Shown here: positions 24,498 to 35,763 of the stretch, one piece after another
Position numbering within the stretch: position 1 is the first letter of the stretch
How the letters are laid out: the number at the start of each line of letters is the position of its first letter
DNA from: Uranotaenia lowii
Lineage: Eukaryota; Arthropoda; Insecta; Diptera; Culicidae
Direction of reading: 5' to 3'
Length of the DNA: 64,000 nt
NCBI RefSeq assembly: GCF_029784155.1
Contig: NC_073693.1
Location: 149,236,843-149,300,842, forward strand
Program-made: the position numbers and the translations under genes
The notes under the pieces: generated by a model
Databases searched by the model: none
The model's input: only the letters and a program-made list of their open reading frames with translations
Told to the model about the DNA's origin: nothing

Positions 24498-25714
24498 TCT
24501 TATATATAAAAATGGAGGCGTTTTCTTTGTGATAACATCACGTATGAATGGTCGGTCGGAATGAAGTGAAATTTGGTATCCGAGGGTTTTTTGGGTCAGA
24601 GATGGTTTGTATAATACTTTCAAGAATCTCACTTTTTATGAAAGGGGGGTCCCCATACAAAATTATCTCTTCACATCTTATATATAAAAACTAGCTGACC
24701 CGGTAAACTTCGTTTTACCTTCTAAAGTATAAATCGTAATAAATGTTTAATTTCATCTACACGTCCTTAACTGCACTGTGCTCGCCAATAGATTCTTATG
24801 GAAATCGTAACAAATAAAGTTTAATTTGTATTGGGACCCCCTATCATAAAAAGTGAGATTCTTGAAAGTATTATACAAACCATCTCTGACCCAAAAAACC
24901 CTCGGATACCAAATTTCACTTCATTCCGACCGACCATTCATACGTGATGTTATCACAAAGAAAACGCCTCCATTTTTATATGGTCGGGATTCAACCAGGC
25001 CGAACTGAACGCCATCAGCAGTTTTTCGAGTCACTTAAGTATATTGTTCAAATATTTTCAATTCTAGATGAATTTCATAAAACTTAACGACAAGAATCAA
25101 TAGTTTACAATCCAAGAAACACATCCCAATGAATTATTTCAATTTTTTTGGTCTCGCATAAGAATTACATGAGTTATAAATAACGCATTTTAAAATTTTT
25201 CTGATGGCGTTCAGGTCGGTCTGGTCGAAGCCAGGCCATATATAAGAAGATGTGAAGAGATAATTTTGTATGGGGACCCCCTTTCATAAAAAATGAGATT
25301 CTTGAAACTATTATACAAACCATCTCTGACCCAAAAAACCCTCGGATACCAAATTTCACTTCATTCCGACCGACCATTCATACGTGATGTTATCACAAAG
25401 AAAACGCCTCCATTTTTATATATAAGATGGAGGCGTTTTCTTTGTGATAACATCACGTATGAATGGTCGGTCGGAATGAAGTGAAATTTGGTATCCGAGG
25501 GTTTTTTGGGTCAGAGATGGTTTGTATAATACTTTCAAGAATCTCACTTTTTATGATAGGGGGTCCCAATACAAATTAAACTTTATTTGTTACGATTTCC
25601 ATAAGAATCTATTGGCGAGCACAGTGCAGTTAAGGACGTGTAGATGAAATTAAACATTTATTACGATTTATACTTTAGAAGGTAAAACGAAGTTTACCGG
25701 GTCAGCTAGTTGAA
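24498..25714. mobile_element. Cluster of short Helitrons in inverted arrangement
   Basis: Four copies or half copies of one short Helitron: (a) 24498-24682 (+), starting TCTTATATATAAAAATGG; (c) 24691-24981 (-), with 3' terminus CCGGGTCAGCTAG; (b) about 25239-25428 (-); (d) 25429-25714 (+), ending gtttaccgggtcagctagT. Copies c and d are almost exact reverse complements over about 285 bp. Copies b and d meet head to head at ccatttttatatataagatgg (split here by the junction). A separate MITE (24982-25238) interrupts the 5' end of c. Confidence 0.75.
24982..25238. mobile_element. 257-bp MITE with about 37-bp inverted ends
   Basis: tggtcgggattcaaccagg... at the left and ...gaagccaggcca at the right are inverse, sharing ctgaacgccatcag. 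It sits in the TATATA at the 5' end of a Helitron, so the target duplication is probably a short TA-rich sequence. Confidence 0.6.
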
Positions 25715-25785
25715 CTATAAATCTGGATTTTTTTCTGACACAAGGGTATCCACACTAAAATATAAAAAAAAATCTCAATAATACA

Positions 25786-25814
25786 GGCTCAACAAAGTTT
25801 GCCGGGTCAGCTAG
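25786..25814 (+). mobile_element. Helitron-like 3' terminus
   Basis: caacaaagtttgccgggtcagctag followed by T. No body is recognised upstream. Confidence 0.5.
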
Positions 25815-25995
25815 TTCACTATAAAAATAAACGAAATAAAAACGCACTGGGTCAACTTCATTACATGAATATGTTTAGTCGATATAAATCATTGGAATGA
25901 TTTGGTTTTCGAGACAGTGCTGAGCCGGAAAAGTATAAATCATCATGGGGGACTCATCAGTATGTTCAACGGACATAAATTCATCTAAATTAACC

Positions 25996-26001
25996 TTTAT
26001 T
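25996..26001 (-). other. Poly(A) signal of the (-) transporter gene
   Basis: AATAAA on the minus strand, 45 nt past the stop codon. Confidence 0.6.
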
Positions 26002-26045
26002 ACCGAAAATTTCAATTTAACAGTCTTAAGACTATTATTCCAAAT

Positions 26046-27622
26046 TCAATACACTACGGAATCTAAAGCCCAAGGTTGCCTCTCTGCAGATGCCCAGAAA
26101 AAGTACACAAACGTTCCCAGAGCATACAGCCCTACAGTATTGTAAAACACTATGCGCCATTCTTCGGCACTTTGATTGGGAGTCAGATAGCCAACTGCTA
26201 CAGGACTTATAATTCCAGCAATGGCCGCCACACAATTGGCAATCCCCATCATCACACCGGCACTTTTCAGTGATAAATCCAAGGGGTTCACCAAGTATCC
26301 GCTCCAAGCGAATGCGCCCATCGCCACCGAAAGTGTAATACAGCAAATGATTCCGGCAGGGTTTTGAATGCTTGCCCCTACTAGCATAGCAATCATTTGA
26401 ACAATGAATGCTCCGCAAGTGACAAGTTTCCGGACGTTGGTCACCGATAGATATCCTTTGTTGGTCAGGAAGTCACCCACATATCCAGAAATAGGCAACG
26501 CAATCGCCATTGCTACAAACGGATAAGCCGAATAATTTCCAGCCTGTTGAATATCGTAGTCCAGAACAGCTGAAAAATTAGAACGATCAGTGTGATTCAA
26601 ACGATATAACTAACTTATGGCCGTAATATACTTTTCAGAAATGTTGGCAGTCCAGCCAGTATCGTGTAGTATCCCCAATCTTCAACGAAACCGGCTAAAC
26701 AGATTGCAAGGAATGGTTTAGAAGTCAAAATGCTGACCCATGGTTGTTTATCCGGTGACTTATCGTTTTCTTTTGTTCCTAAAGAGGTCATGATATAGAT
26801 TTTTTCCGTTTCGCTGATTCTTTTATCTTTATCAGGTGATTTTCTTATGAAAAGTGTCCAAGCCATAATCCAGACGCTTGCCAATGAGCCGAAGAAATAA
26901 AAAATAAACTGCCAGCCAAAATGCTCAGCAATGAATCCACTTGCCGGGAAAACAAATATGGTCCCAATCAAAGACCCTGTGAAGGCAAACGTTACGACCC
27001 TTGTACGTTCACTAGGAGGTACCCAATTGGCCCAAATGTGACCAGTACTTGGAAACCCCAAACCTTGAAGCATACCTTGAACTACTCGTACTGCAATCAA
27101 CCAACCGACTCCCGTTTGTGCCGCAAACGGAATGAATAACGTAAGAATTCCTGATCCTCCTGTTCCGATGCCAAAAATCTAAAATTGAAAACAAATTGTT
27201 AGCCAAAATTATAAGCCAAATAGCACAACCAAACGTACAATTGTTCCGCCAAATTTATCAGCTAGACGACCACCCAAAATCTGCGTCAAAGCATACCCGT
27301 AGAAGAAGGCACTCAATATATGGCCCTGAGTTTTAGCATCCCAATCGAAAGCTTCAATCCGCGGAATGTTTTGCCCGGATCGCATTCTTTCAATGTTGGT
27401 CATGGCAACGATGGCTACGCTCAAATTTACTCGAAGAGTGCAGGTGTTGAAGAATCCAAGTGCTACCATGAAGACCAACTGGAAACGCCGCCGCTTCCAG
27501 AACATCCATGCCGGGGCTTGGATTCCATCGCTGGAAGTAAAACCTGATTAGTTTGGGTTTGTCACGACGACAAAAAAAGCCGAAACTTACGTTAACTCTC
27601 TATTGTTGTCAGGATCTTCCAT
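26046..27622 (-). CDS. SLC17-type MFS transporter (phosphate cotransporter-like), complete
   Basis: Four exons: 27591-27622, 27239-27530, 27178-26632 and 26569-26046, with GT-AG introns of 60, 60 and 62 bp. They join in frame to 464 residues, the usual size of insect SLC17 proteins, which carry inorganic or organic anions, often with sodium or protons, across the plasma or vesicle membrane. Visible features: RVNLSVAIVAM in helix 1 (residues 44-54), the MFS loop GGRLADKFGG (97-106), FPSTGHIWANWVPPSERTR (150-168), an LPTFLK-T exon junction, and PLDLSLKSAGVMMGIANCVA in the second half. Exon 1 encodes only ten residues and a split codon. An upstream ATG at 27633 opens a 14-codon ORF that overlaps the start in another frame. 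It is convergent with, and paralogous to, the gene at 8505-9709. The exact substrate cannot be told from sequence. Confidence 0.92.
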
Positions 27623-27633
27623 AATAAATTCAT
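27592..27633 (-). promoter_or_regulatory. Short upstream ORF overlapping the transporter start
   Basis: An ATG at 27631-27633 opens 13 codons and a TAA at 27592-27594, ending at the first splice donor and overlapping the main ATG (27622) in another frame. If the transcript starts upstream of it, it would lower initiation at the main start. The transcription start is unknown. Confidence 0.4.
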
Positions 27634-27920
27634 GATAGCAAATTTGATTTGACAACAGAAGGTTTTCCAAGGCAAATGTGATTGCTTAAAGTTGAATGGC
27701 TAACAAATGCCGTTTTAAGGATTTCCATTTCGATTGGAATATTGGAATTGGAACAGATAAAATTTTTTTCCCAGACATTGCATGAAGTTGTTTGATAAGC
27801 GCATTATTTCTAGCATTATATTCAAGCGAATGCCTTGCCGGAATTTGACAAAATTTAAGGGTTGCTGAAAAAACTATTTCATTGTTGATTATTGTACGAT
27901 CGAGCTTTGATCGAGCTCTG

Positions 27921-28097
27921 TACGTCTCAGTGGTCGAGTGGTTAGCGTGGTAAGACGGTAATCGCTGGTCCACTGATGGCATGGGCTCGATTCCCATCTC
28001 GGTACTGGGTGCTAAATGTTAATCTTAAGTTGTCCACGTCATTTATTCAGTCTGTAAAGCCTAATTCGGCTAAGACGGTGTATGTCTTTTTTTTTTA
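27921..28097 (+). repeat. tRNA-derived SINE, second family
   Basis: Box A tggtcgagtggttagcg (27931) and box B gggctcgattccc (27983-27995), then a unique body ('ctaattcggctaagacggtg') and a T-run. Its sequence differs from the SINE at 33046. Confidence 0.6.
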
Positions 28098-28323
28098 AAC
28101 CCCACCATATTCATTTTGATAGATTAGACCAAAAAACTGACCTGAGAACAATTTCAGCTCAATCGGACTTGATTTAGGGATACCTCAGAGTGCTCTCAGT
28201 TTCATTTTTTTTTTACCCTTAAAAATCATCAAAAGAGGGACCAAAGAAAATCGGAATAATCGAAATTTAAATTTTGATGCCAAATTAATAAAAATTGCAT
28301 ACATATAACGTCAAAATCTGGTA

Positions 28324-30081
28324 GAGGAGAGTGGGGTAACGGACGCCACTCTAAATATCTCAGCTGTATGTGGAGATAAAAATCTCAATCCAACTGTCAT
28401 CGTCGTCGCTTTGCATGAGCATGTTTTTCAATATGTTGTTGACTTATGTACGTAGCATATGCTTCTTATATTTAAATAGCCTATAAAAATGCTCGTACAT
28501 AATTAAACAAGAACCCGCAAATTGCATCCGTGGAAGACCTAAAGTACCGTAAACTGGGGGAACTTTGATCACTTTTTTCATTCATTTTTGAATATTTTTC
28601 AATGGGTTGATTTTTCGTAATACCTTAAAATTTTAAAACACTTACTGCAGTAAGGAGTATAAAGCATGATAATTGATTGCAGTAAATTCAAACGACATTG
28701 GTGGTTATAATGAAATGTTTGTTACAAAACCAGATTTCTAGTTTTGGGGTAACTTTGATCACAATGGTTTTTACGTATCTCAACATCTTCAAAATTATTG
28801 TTATGGTGCCATTTAGCACAGAAGGCATAAACATTAATTACAGTAATTTTTGTCAGGACTAAACTGATTTTTTCAACGTTTTTTTTCCAAAATCATTTAT
28901 AAACAAAAGATGGACAATTTTGCTGCATACATCTAGGGGTAAAAGTTATAATCATTTCTCAATTCTTTTTTACCTAAAAAACAAATGAAATTTTGCCATC
29001 ATGCAATTCTGTAGGTCCTCACACTGTTCTTTTTTTTCTTCAAATTGAACCATTTTATAGGGTTTTAGCCATTTTTAATATAGGAGCTTTCTCAAGGGAA
29101 ATTACCGTATTTTTTTGATATCCAAAAATTATCACTAAATGACCATAAAAATAACACTTGGACTAAACTTAAACAAAGAAAAAAAGTTGAAATTTCACAT
29201 AAAACAAACCCATTTGCTCCTTAATGCTTAAATTTGATCAGGAGAGATGTTTGTTTGTGAGCCTTCGAAAAACCAGATATTTTAAGCTTTTAAAATTACA
29301 TTTTAAGTAATATCAAAAATCTTCTAATAAAAACCAAATTTTGCTTCTTTGTAACTCAATTTATAGGCTTTCAAACGTAGTAAACAGTTTTCAGATATTT
29401 TAACTTTCTGCTTAGTTAATGATGATTATCTGCTGAAATTTCATGTTGGTCAAAGTTACCCCGCTGATCAAAGTTCCCCCAGTTTACGGTACGTAACAAA
29501 AATATGCTCACATGCTTATGATCTTAGTTTTGTCATGTTTTTTTTCACGAGGACAAGGAATTTTTAATTAAACATCAATAAGTCACACAAACGCATCCAA
29601 TTTGCAAATCATAGCTTGTGAGAAATCGTGAGCCACATTTTGTGGGGTATCTTGGGTCACCTATATTTTGGTGTTTTTATACACATACACAAAATATGTT
29701 ATTACTATCTGTTAAGTTTTCTTATGCCAAATGAAGAGTTATGAAAAATGTTATGTTCATCTTTTCTAATGCGATAGAGACGAACATATATCCTATATAA
29801 GGAATTTTGCCGAAACGTTCGCGAGCCAGGTTTTAGGAACTATTCGCACAACTCTCTTTTTTATTTCTTCATCTTAAAGTGCTTTTCAGTTTTGCGTCAT
29901 TCGCACCGCAGAGTCTTTCTCGGTAGAGAATGGCATCTCTGATGTATTTAATAAATAAAAAATGCCTCATGAAACCTCAAAATGTGGAAACATTCCATAT
30001 ATTTTTTTTTGTATCTTTTAAAATAAAGATATTATGAAACAAAGAAAAAAAAAGCGGCCCATGATACCCCACTCTCCCCTA
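28324..30081. mobile_element. Middle element, TIR GGAGAGTGGGGTA
   Basis: ggagagtggggta at 28326-28338 is inverted at 30065-30079 (taccccactctcccc). The interior is non-coding apart from the nested MITE. Confidence 0.6.
28544..29492. mobile_element. Inner MITE, TIR GTACCGTAAACTGGGGG
   Basis: GTACCGTAAACTGGGGG at 28544-28560, continuing into an inverse-matching aactttgatca, is mirrored at 29465-29492. A second 'gatcaaagttacccc' type motif lies just inside each end. Relatives are at 36538-37486 and, decayed, at about 800-1440. There is no coding sequence. Confidence 0.75.
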
Positions 30082-30496
30082 TTATTTAAAAAAAAAAGTT
30101 GAAAAAACGACGTAAAGGGGGACTAAAGGATTTTTTTTTTTCAAGGAATTACCAGATCTCGACGTTCAATTTAGTCATTTGACAACAAAATTAAAATTTC
30201 GATTTCCAAGATTTCCTTTAGAATCCTAAGGTTTATTTTTGGCATAAAATTTGATTCGAGGTTTCGATGTTTTATGCATTTCTTAGTAAATACTCTGGCA
30301 TTAAAATTAATTTCATTTTCTTCGATTTCGTTTGGTCTCCCTTCTGTGATTTTTTAGAGTAAGAAAAACGAAACTAAAATCGCTTAATTAAGTCCGATTG
30401 AGCTGAAATTTTCACAGGTCAGTTTTTTGGCCGATCTACAAAATGTACTTGGTCGGTTTCAGAAATTTGACATGACCCATTTGGCTGCCACCCTAA

Positions 30497-30890
30497 TCTA
30501 CACTCATTAACAGTCAAATGGCTTAAAACTTTGTCAAACTGGATCCAAACTAGTTCTATAAAAAGTTGGGTTGAAAATGGTAATGATGCAACAGTGCGGT
30601 TTCTTTGTTCGAAATTTAGGTCTAAACCGGCTGTTTGTACTACGGATACAGGTGCTCTAAATAGGTTTTCTGTATTTGTATATTTTGTATCTGTATGACA
30701 TAATTAATACATCCTAGGAATGATGATTCATTATGTAAGTTGTGAACTACAGTTTCTCTGAAAATTAAAATAAAGATGATAAAAAAATTCAAATGCTTAT
30801 AACTTGAACGGCTTTGCTGTATTTAAGTGTAACATTGATTTTTAAGTGGCATAAAAAACACCTTAATGAGTCTCAACTATTTATATTGGT
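30497..30890. other. AT-rich intergenic DNA
   Basis: Nothing recognised. Confidence 0.4.
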
Positions 30891-31090
30891 CACTCTAAGG
30901 ACGAACGTCACACAACATTGTGCACACTGTCAAAATACTTCACAAGTACATTAGTGTGTGAAATTTCACACATTTTGGAAATAAGTACATTAAATATGTG
31001 AAGGTACTGCTGCACATTTTTGTGAAACACCGCTTAAGAAACGAAATGTTAGCGTTTCACACATTATGCAAAAAACGTTTAAAACGGGAA

Positions 31091-31279
31091 GGGCTGTTGT
31101 CTCCTGAGCCGATGTCCGTGAGTTCGAGCCCAAGAGTAACAATGGAACACAGCTGTACCGGATAAGTTTTTCAATAACGATCCGCCAACTGCAACGTTGA
31201 TAAAGTCGCGAATGCCAAAAAGATGGTAAAACGACTATAATCGAAACAAAAATAAAAAAAATAAAAAAAAGAAAAAATA
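31091..31279 (+). repeat. tRNA-derived SINE with exact 11-bp target duplication
   Basis: A 5'-truncated copy: it starts in the tRNA-like part, has box B gagttcgagccc and ends in an A-rich tail. taaaacgggaa at 31080-31090 repeats at 31280-31290. Confidence 0.8.
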
Positions 31280-31349
31280 TAAAACGGGAAAATGTAAAGA
31301 GAGCCGCCATTTTTATAAATGATTTAAACCGAATGTTTTTGAAGTGCTT

Positions 31350-33548
31350 TTATTTATTAAAATGAGGATTCAAAATAATTTTTTTTCGTTTTTTTTTAAA
31401 CTCCTCTTCCATTTCGCCAAACAGTTCCTCGCCAAAGAGCACCAACAGCAAGCAGGTTGAGTCCGAAATCTTTAAAAAGGAACAAAATAATTTAATAGTA
31501 TGATGTTTATAGATTTTAATAATGGCAGCAACTTACATTTGACTCGTTACGACGATCCAGCCGTATAAATTCTTCGACGTATTTGTTTGTACATTCTAAA
31601 TCTTTCCTGCTGCAAACCAGAAAATCTGCCCAGTCCAACCCACAAGCTGAAACTAGGGTGGTCTAACCGGTTTTACCGAAACCGGTAAAACCGGTAAAAC
31701 CGTCCATTTTCCAATACCGGAAATACCGACTTTTGGGACGGTAAAAAACCGGGATTTCCGGTAAATTTTTCATCAACTTTTCATCATCTTTTCATCATCG
31801 GCACTGTAATAAAATTGACACAGCTAAATGTTTTTTTTACCAAATATGTATGAATACAAATACTTATATTTTGTTCAGTCAGTTTCAAACTCTCAGCTCA
31901 ATAAACCTTGCTACAAGGTTTAAGTATGTGAGATATGATTGTTGCTAAAACTTGCCGATATACTTTTTGAATTAAAGCTAGAGTGGCGTTTAAAAAAGCA
32001 TTGACAAGCTGCCATCTCTCACTCAGATGAAATATTTTCATGAGACTTTACACATTTCAGTTCAGCTATCGAACTAACGCTTCACAACATTTCAAGACTG
32101 TACAAGTGAACAATGACTGAAAAAAGAAACAGCTTCAAGAAATTTAAGATTGCTTAATTATCATATCACAGTAGTTTTCATTGAAAAACTGGAATTTGAT
32201 CAAAAGATGCGAACATGTTTTATCTATAAACAAGCCAAGTTTTTCAAAATCGTTCTAAACGGTAAAGGGCTTTCAAAAATTAAAAACCAAAAATGTTGAT
32301 TGGAAACTTCCTACTTTGTTTTAAAAATTAAAATGTTTCAATAGAGCCAGCATTTAAACACATGTTGAAATATTTGTTTGAAATTTCTTTATCAATATTT
32401 TCAAGTTAATTGATGAAACTCTGTTGTTTTTATTTTTAATGCTGTTGAAGCATTTTCTTTTTCCGACAAAGCAGTAAAAAAGTTTTTATAAATTTGCAAC
32501 AGTATTATAGCAACAAAGAGCGTATGGATCAGATCCAAACAATTATATTTATTGCTGAATTTTGACTGATTTTTTGAAAGATTTTCTTTTCTATTCGTTT
32601 GTTTTAATTTTGGAAAGGCAAACATAATGCTATCACGACCTAGGTTGCGAGGAAAACATCCGTATTTAAGACAACAATAATCTGTAATTTTGTGAGTCAA
32701 CCAATAACTTTGTGACAGTGTTTGAGTTTGTTTGGTAATTGATTAAGTTATTTTTTAACGGAAAATCTTTTTGTTTACCAAATTTCGTATCATTTTATGA
32801 AACACTATAAAAACTGTTACTAAATCTGTAAAATCTATTCTTTAATACTGTTCTACAGAGAGGACAAGAATTCGTCGCAAACTATATGAAACTTCTATTA
32901 TTTCTGCATCCTCAATGTGAAATTAAAATAATAAAATGACGATGATAAATATCATGATTATCATGAGGGTGATGATAGATTTATTACAAAGTGATAATTT
33001 AAATGCTTAATGCAATATTTTTTAATTGAAAATGTTGCAAAATCTGCTTGTGATATAGCTCAGTTGGCAAGACTGTTGTCTCCTGAGCCGATGTCCGCGA
33101 GTTCGAGCCCAAGAGTAAACATCGAACACAGTTGTACCGGATAGTTTTTCAATAACGATTCGCCAACTGCAACGTTGATAAAGTCGCGAATGCCATAAAG
33201 ATGGTAAAACGACTATAATCGAAACAAAAAAAAAAATATTGCGTTATAAATTCTGCGCATTTTATGCCATTACATCTGCAATTAGACGAAATCTTTTCAT
33301 GAATTCGATATACTTCGAAAATTACCGGTTTTACCGGTTTTATCGGTTTCGAAAATTCCAAATACCGAAATACCGGATTTGAAAAAAACCGGTAAATCCG
33401 ACCACCCTAGCTGAAACATGATAACACCTTTAAATAACTTTTTCTAACATCACGTTTAACACAAACTACCGCCAAAATTGCCTAGTAAAGGATCGGGAAA
33501 ATCCAAATCCAGCATAAGCTTTAAACGCTTTTTTTTAGAATTTGCCAT
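31350..33548 (-). CDS. Small three-exon gene, 102 aa, unknown function
   Basis: Exons on the minus strand: 33548-33470, 31646-31537 and 31469-31350, with donors GTAGTT and GTAAGT and acceptors TTTCAG and TTAAAG. The spliced frame is open for 102 codons: 79 + 110 + 120 nt. It starts MANSKKKRLKLMLDLDFPDP, has a tryptophan-cysteine segment LDWADFLVCSRKDLECTNKY near residues 30-49, and ends in a lysine-rich tail after LFGEELFGEMEEEF. AATAAA overlaps the stop codon. Intron 1 now contains a hAT element (31654-33410); without it the intron would be about 58 bp, normal for Diptera. I do not recognise the family. It could be a host gene or a gene carried by a transposon with CACTCT ends. The lengths, phases and splice sites agree too well for chance, but expression is untested. 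Confidence 0.6.
31654..33410. mobile_element. hAT-type MITE with 8-bp target duplication
   Basis: The termini TAGGGTGGTC and GACCACCCTA are perfect inverses. gctgaaac at 31646-31653 repeats at 33411-33418, an 8-bp duplication typical of hAT. The ends are full of 'accggttttaccgg' motifs. There is no transposase. A SINE lies inside (33046-33236). Confidence 0.85.
33046..33236 (+). repeat. Full-length tRNA-derived SINE
   Basis: Box A tagctcagttgg (33056-33067) and box B gagttcgagccc (about 33099-33110), then a body shared with 31091-31279 and 52469-52586 ('gccaactgcaacgttgataa', 'gactataatcgaaac') and a poly-A tail. It is the best full copy in the window, inside the hAT element. Confidence 0.85.
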
Positions 33549-33900
33549 TTTAAACTCTGTAAATAAACACAAATACAACCCGACATTCACTTGAAATTCA
33601 AGTGATGGGGAAGTGAATATTTTTTCTCACTTTAAATTCAAGTGAAGATTGAAGTGAATGTGGAGGAATTCACTTGAAATTGAAGTGACTGCCAAGTGAA
33701 ATGTATTTGTCGCACTTGAATGGAAGAAAATCACTGGATCCTTGTTTTTAAGTGAAAAATCATGTGTATTTTAAGAGTGCAGTGTAGTCTATGGCCCGCT
33801 TAATGCTTTTGATTGTTTTGTATAGCTAAAGTGTTGCCAGTTATATTTATGTTTAAATTTTTATTCACAATAAGAGCGGGAAAAATTATAATGTTTAATG

Positions 33901-35755
33901 CAGGGGTGAGCAAAGCGCGGCCCGCGGGCCGCATGCGGCCCTCGAGAGGTTCTTGTGCGGCCCGCGAAGCTTTTTCAAATTTATTTTTTTTTCGTTTTTT
34001 TTCTTCGATGAATTGTTAATTGTAATAAATACTAGTCCATACTAAACATTAAAAAAATGTATGTCAGTAACTTTATCAAATATGCCTTTGACTCATAATT
34101 ATTTGAGTACTTTTTTTCAAGCGTTTTTAGCATTTATTGTGTTCTGTTTAAATCAAACGTGTAATATTATTAATTTGCAAAAAATATTATAGGCTTTTAA
34201 ATTCATATTACATTTTTCCTTTTTATTTAATAAGCACTTAAAAATGTACAATATATGATACTTGGACGGAAGAACAAACAATAAATTGGAAGGGTAAAGA
34301 TGAATTTTCTAAGTCCGTTGCTCAAATACCAACAAAAAATGGAGAGTGGTCTTATCGACATGACTCGACATGAGTTCTCGACAAAAATAATATCAGTGAT
34401 TTGTTTGAAAAAATCTGGGACGACTATTTCCAGAAATTTCGTATAGAAATCAAGCCAAACATCGTTAAATTCAGTCACTTTACTTTAAAATTACTTTGAA
34501 ATCCACATTATCAAAGTTAGATTTGCTTAAGGAATCCTATCCCAGTGCAGTGGTATCTTTATTAAGTTTAGAATAAACATAAAATTCAAAATGCAATTTT
34601 TGACGAAATATGTTTAATAAACTGCAAAATAATTTCATCTAAATCTGTAAAATTTTGAATCTGCAAAATTATGATTTTTTCTGTGATCAAAACAATAATG
34701 TTATACATCTCAATGCAATAATCTTTTACGAAACTTCAAACTAAAAACAAATTTTTAACCGTTTGTTTGAAAAGAAAGAAGAAAGCAAATAGTGGCTATC
34801 AAGAAAGGAAAAAATATGGATAAGCATTCGATTCAATGTAAAACCCTTCCAAAGGCGATAAAGTAACGTTTAGTTCAGTCAGTCACTCAGTTTATTGATG
34901 GTGATTTTTTTAAGAGGAAACAGCAGGAAAGTTTGACTGGGGTTCAAGAAATCAAGATTGAGAACTGGAAGCTTCACGAAACTAAAAATCAGTGAATTTG
35001 GGAATTCTTATGTTATTTCAACTTTTTTTTCACTTTCTAATGTCATCGTTTGTAGCGTAAAAATAAGGTTTTACAGAAAGATTTAAATTATTGAAAAAAA
35101 AAATTAAAAAATACATTAAAAAAAGGAATTTTTGAAAATATTTTTTTATAAATATTCTCAATGTTACGCTTAGAAAATAAATATTTATAAAAATTCTAAA
35201 TATTACGCTTAAAAAAGAGTGATTTAAAAATATGTTTTCTTTCTCTAACTTATCACTGTGATATATCTCCAGAAGACTTTGGAAAGTTTTTTTTTTATCA
35301 AGAAAACGGTTCAAATTTTTCATGAATTTTACAAAGACCTCAAAAATTATCATTTTTGATTAAAAAAAAACAAATCAAATGATGTCTTTTTTCGAAAGGA
35401 CAAATTTTTGTTAAAAAATTAAAATCAAGCAGAAAATTGGATTATTCCAAAATTTTCATAAAAATTAAGTACCTGATAAACTTTGGTTGGTATTGTCTGT
35501 TTTGTGTATAAAAAACTGCTTGAACTTCCCTTTAAACTTTTTTGATAAATAATATATGAATTCTTGTTTTCTTTCCTTTTTTCAGTTTTTAATTGTCAAA
35601 AGTTTGTTTTTAAAAGAATGACGTTTAATTTGAATATTATCGAGCACAATCCATGCAGTTTTTTAAATTTTTATTAAGTGATATTGTGAGTGTGGCCCGC
35701 CGGTAAGATTTGGAATTCAAATTGGCCCGTTGATTCAAAAGGTTGCTCACCCCTG
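33901..35755. mobile_element. hAT-type element with 8-bp target duplication
   Basis: Ends caggggtgagcaaag and gttgctcacccctg; gtttaatg flanks both sides (33893-33900 and 35756-35763). The left subterminal region is a CG-rich palindrome (cggcccgcgggccgc). The 1.85-kb interior is AT-rich with no recognisable transposase, so it is non-autonomous or decayed. Confidence 0.85.
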
Positions 35756-35763
35756 GTTTAATG

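Larger units (their letters stand above)
28098..30496. mobile_element. Outer inverted-terminus element of a three-level nest
   Basis: The block 'ccaaaaaactgacctg' with 'ttcagctcaatcggactt' at 28128-28186 is inverted at about 30385-30440. The right end is ggctgccaccctaa; the left end runs into the SINE at 27921. It holds the elements at 28324-30081 and 28544-29492. Confidence 0.55.
30891..33779. other. Possible carrier element bounded by CACTCT
   Basis: cactctaag at 30891 and ttaagagtg at 33771-33779 are inverse over 8 bases with one mismatch, and both ends contain repeated short motifs (ttcacaca at the left, cacttgaa/ttcaagtg at the right, 33590-33760). The three-exon gene at 31350-33548 lies between them, so it may be transposon cargo. 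The inverted ends are too short to be sure. Confidence 0.3.

Noticed and set aside
27959..28010. A functional tRNA at the box A/box B pair
   Set aside because: The arms do not pair as a cloverleaf and a SINE body follows.
34227..35353. hAT transposase fragments within 33901-35755
   Set aside because: The ORFs there show none of the hAT core or dimerisation motifs.
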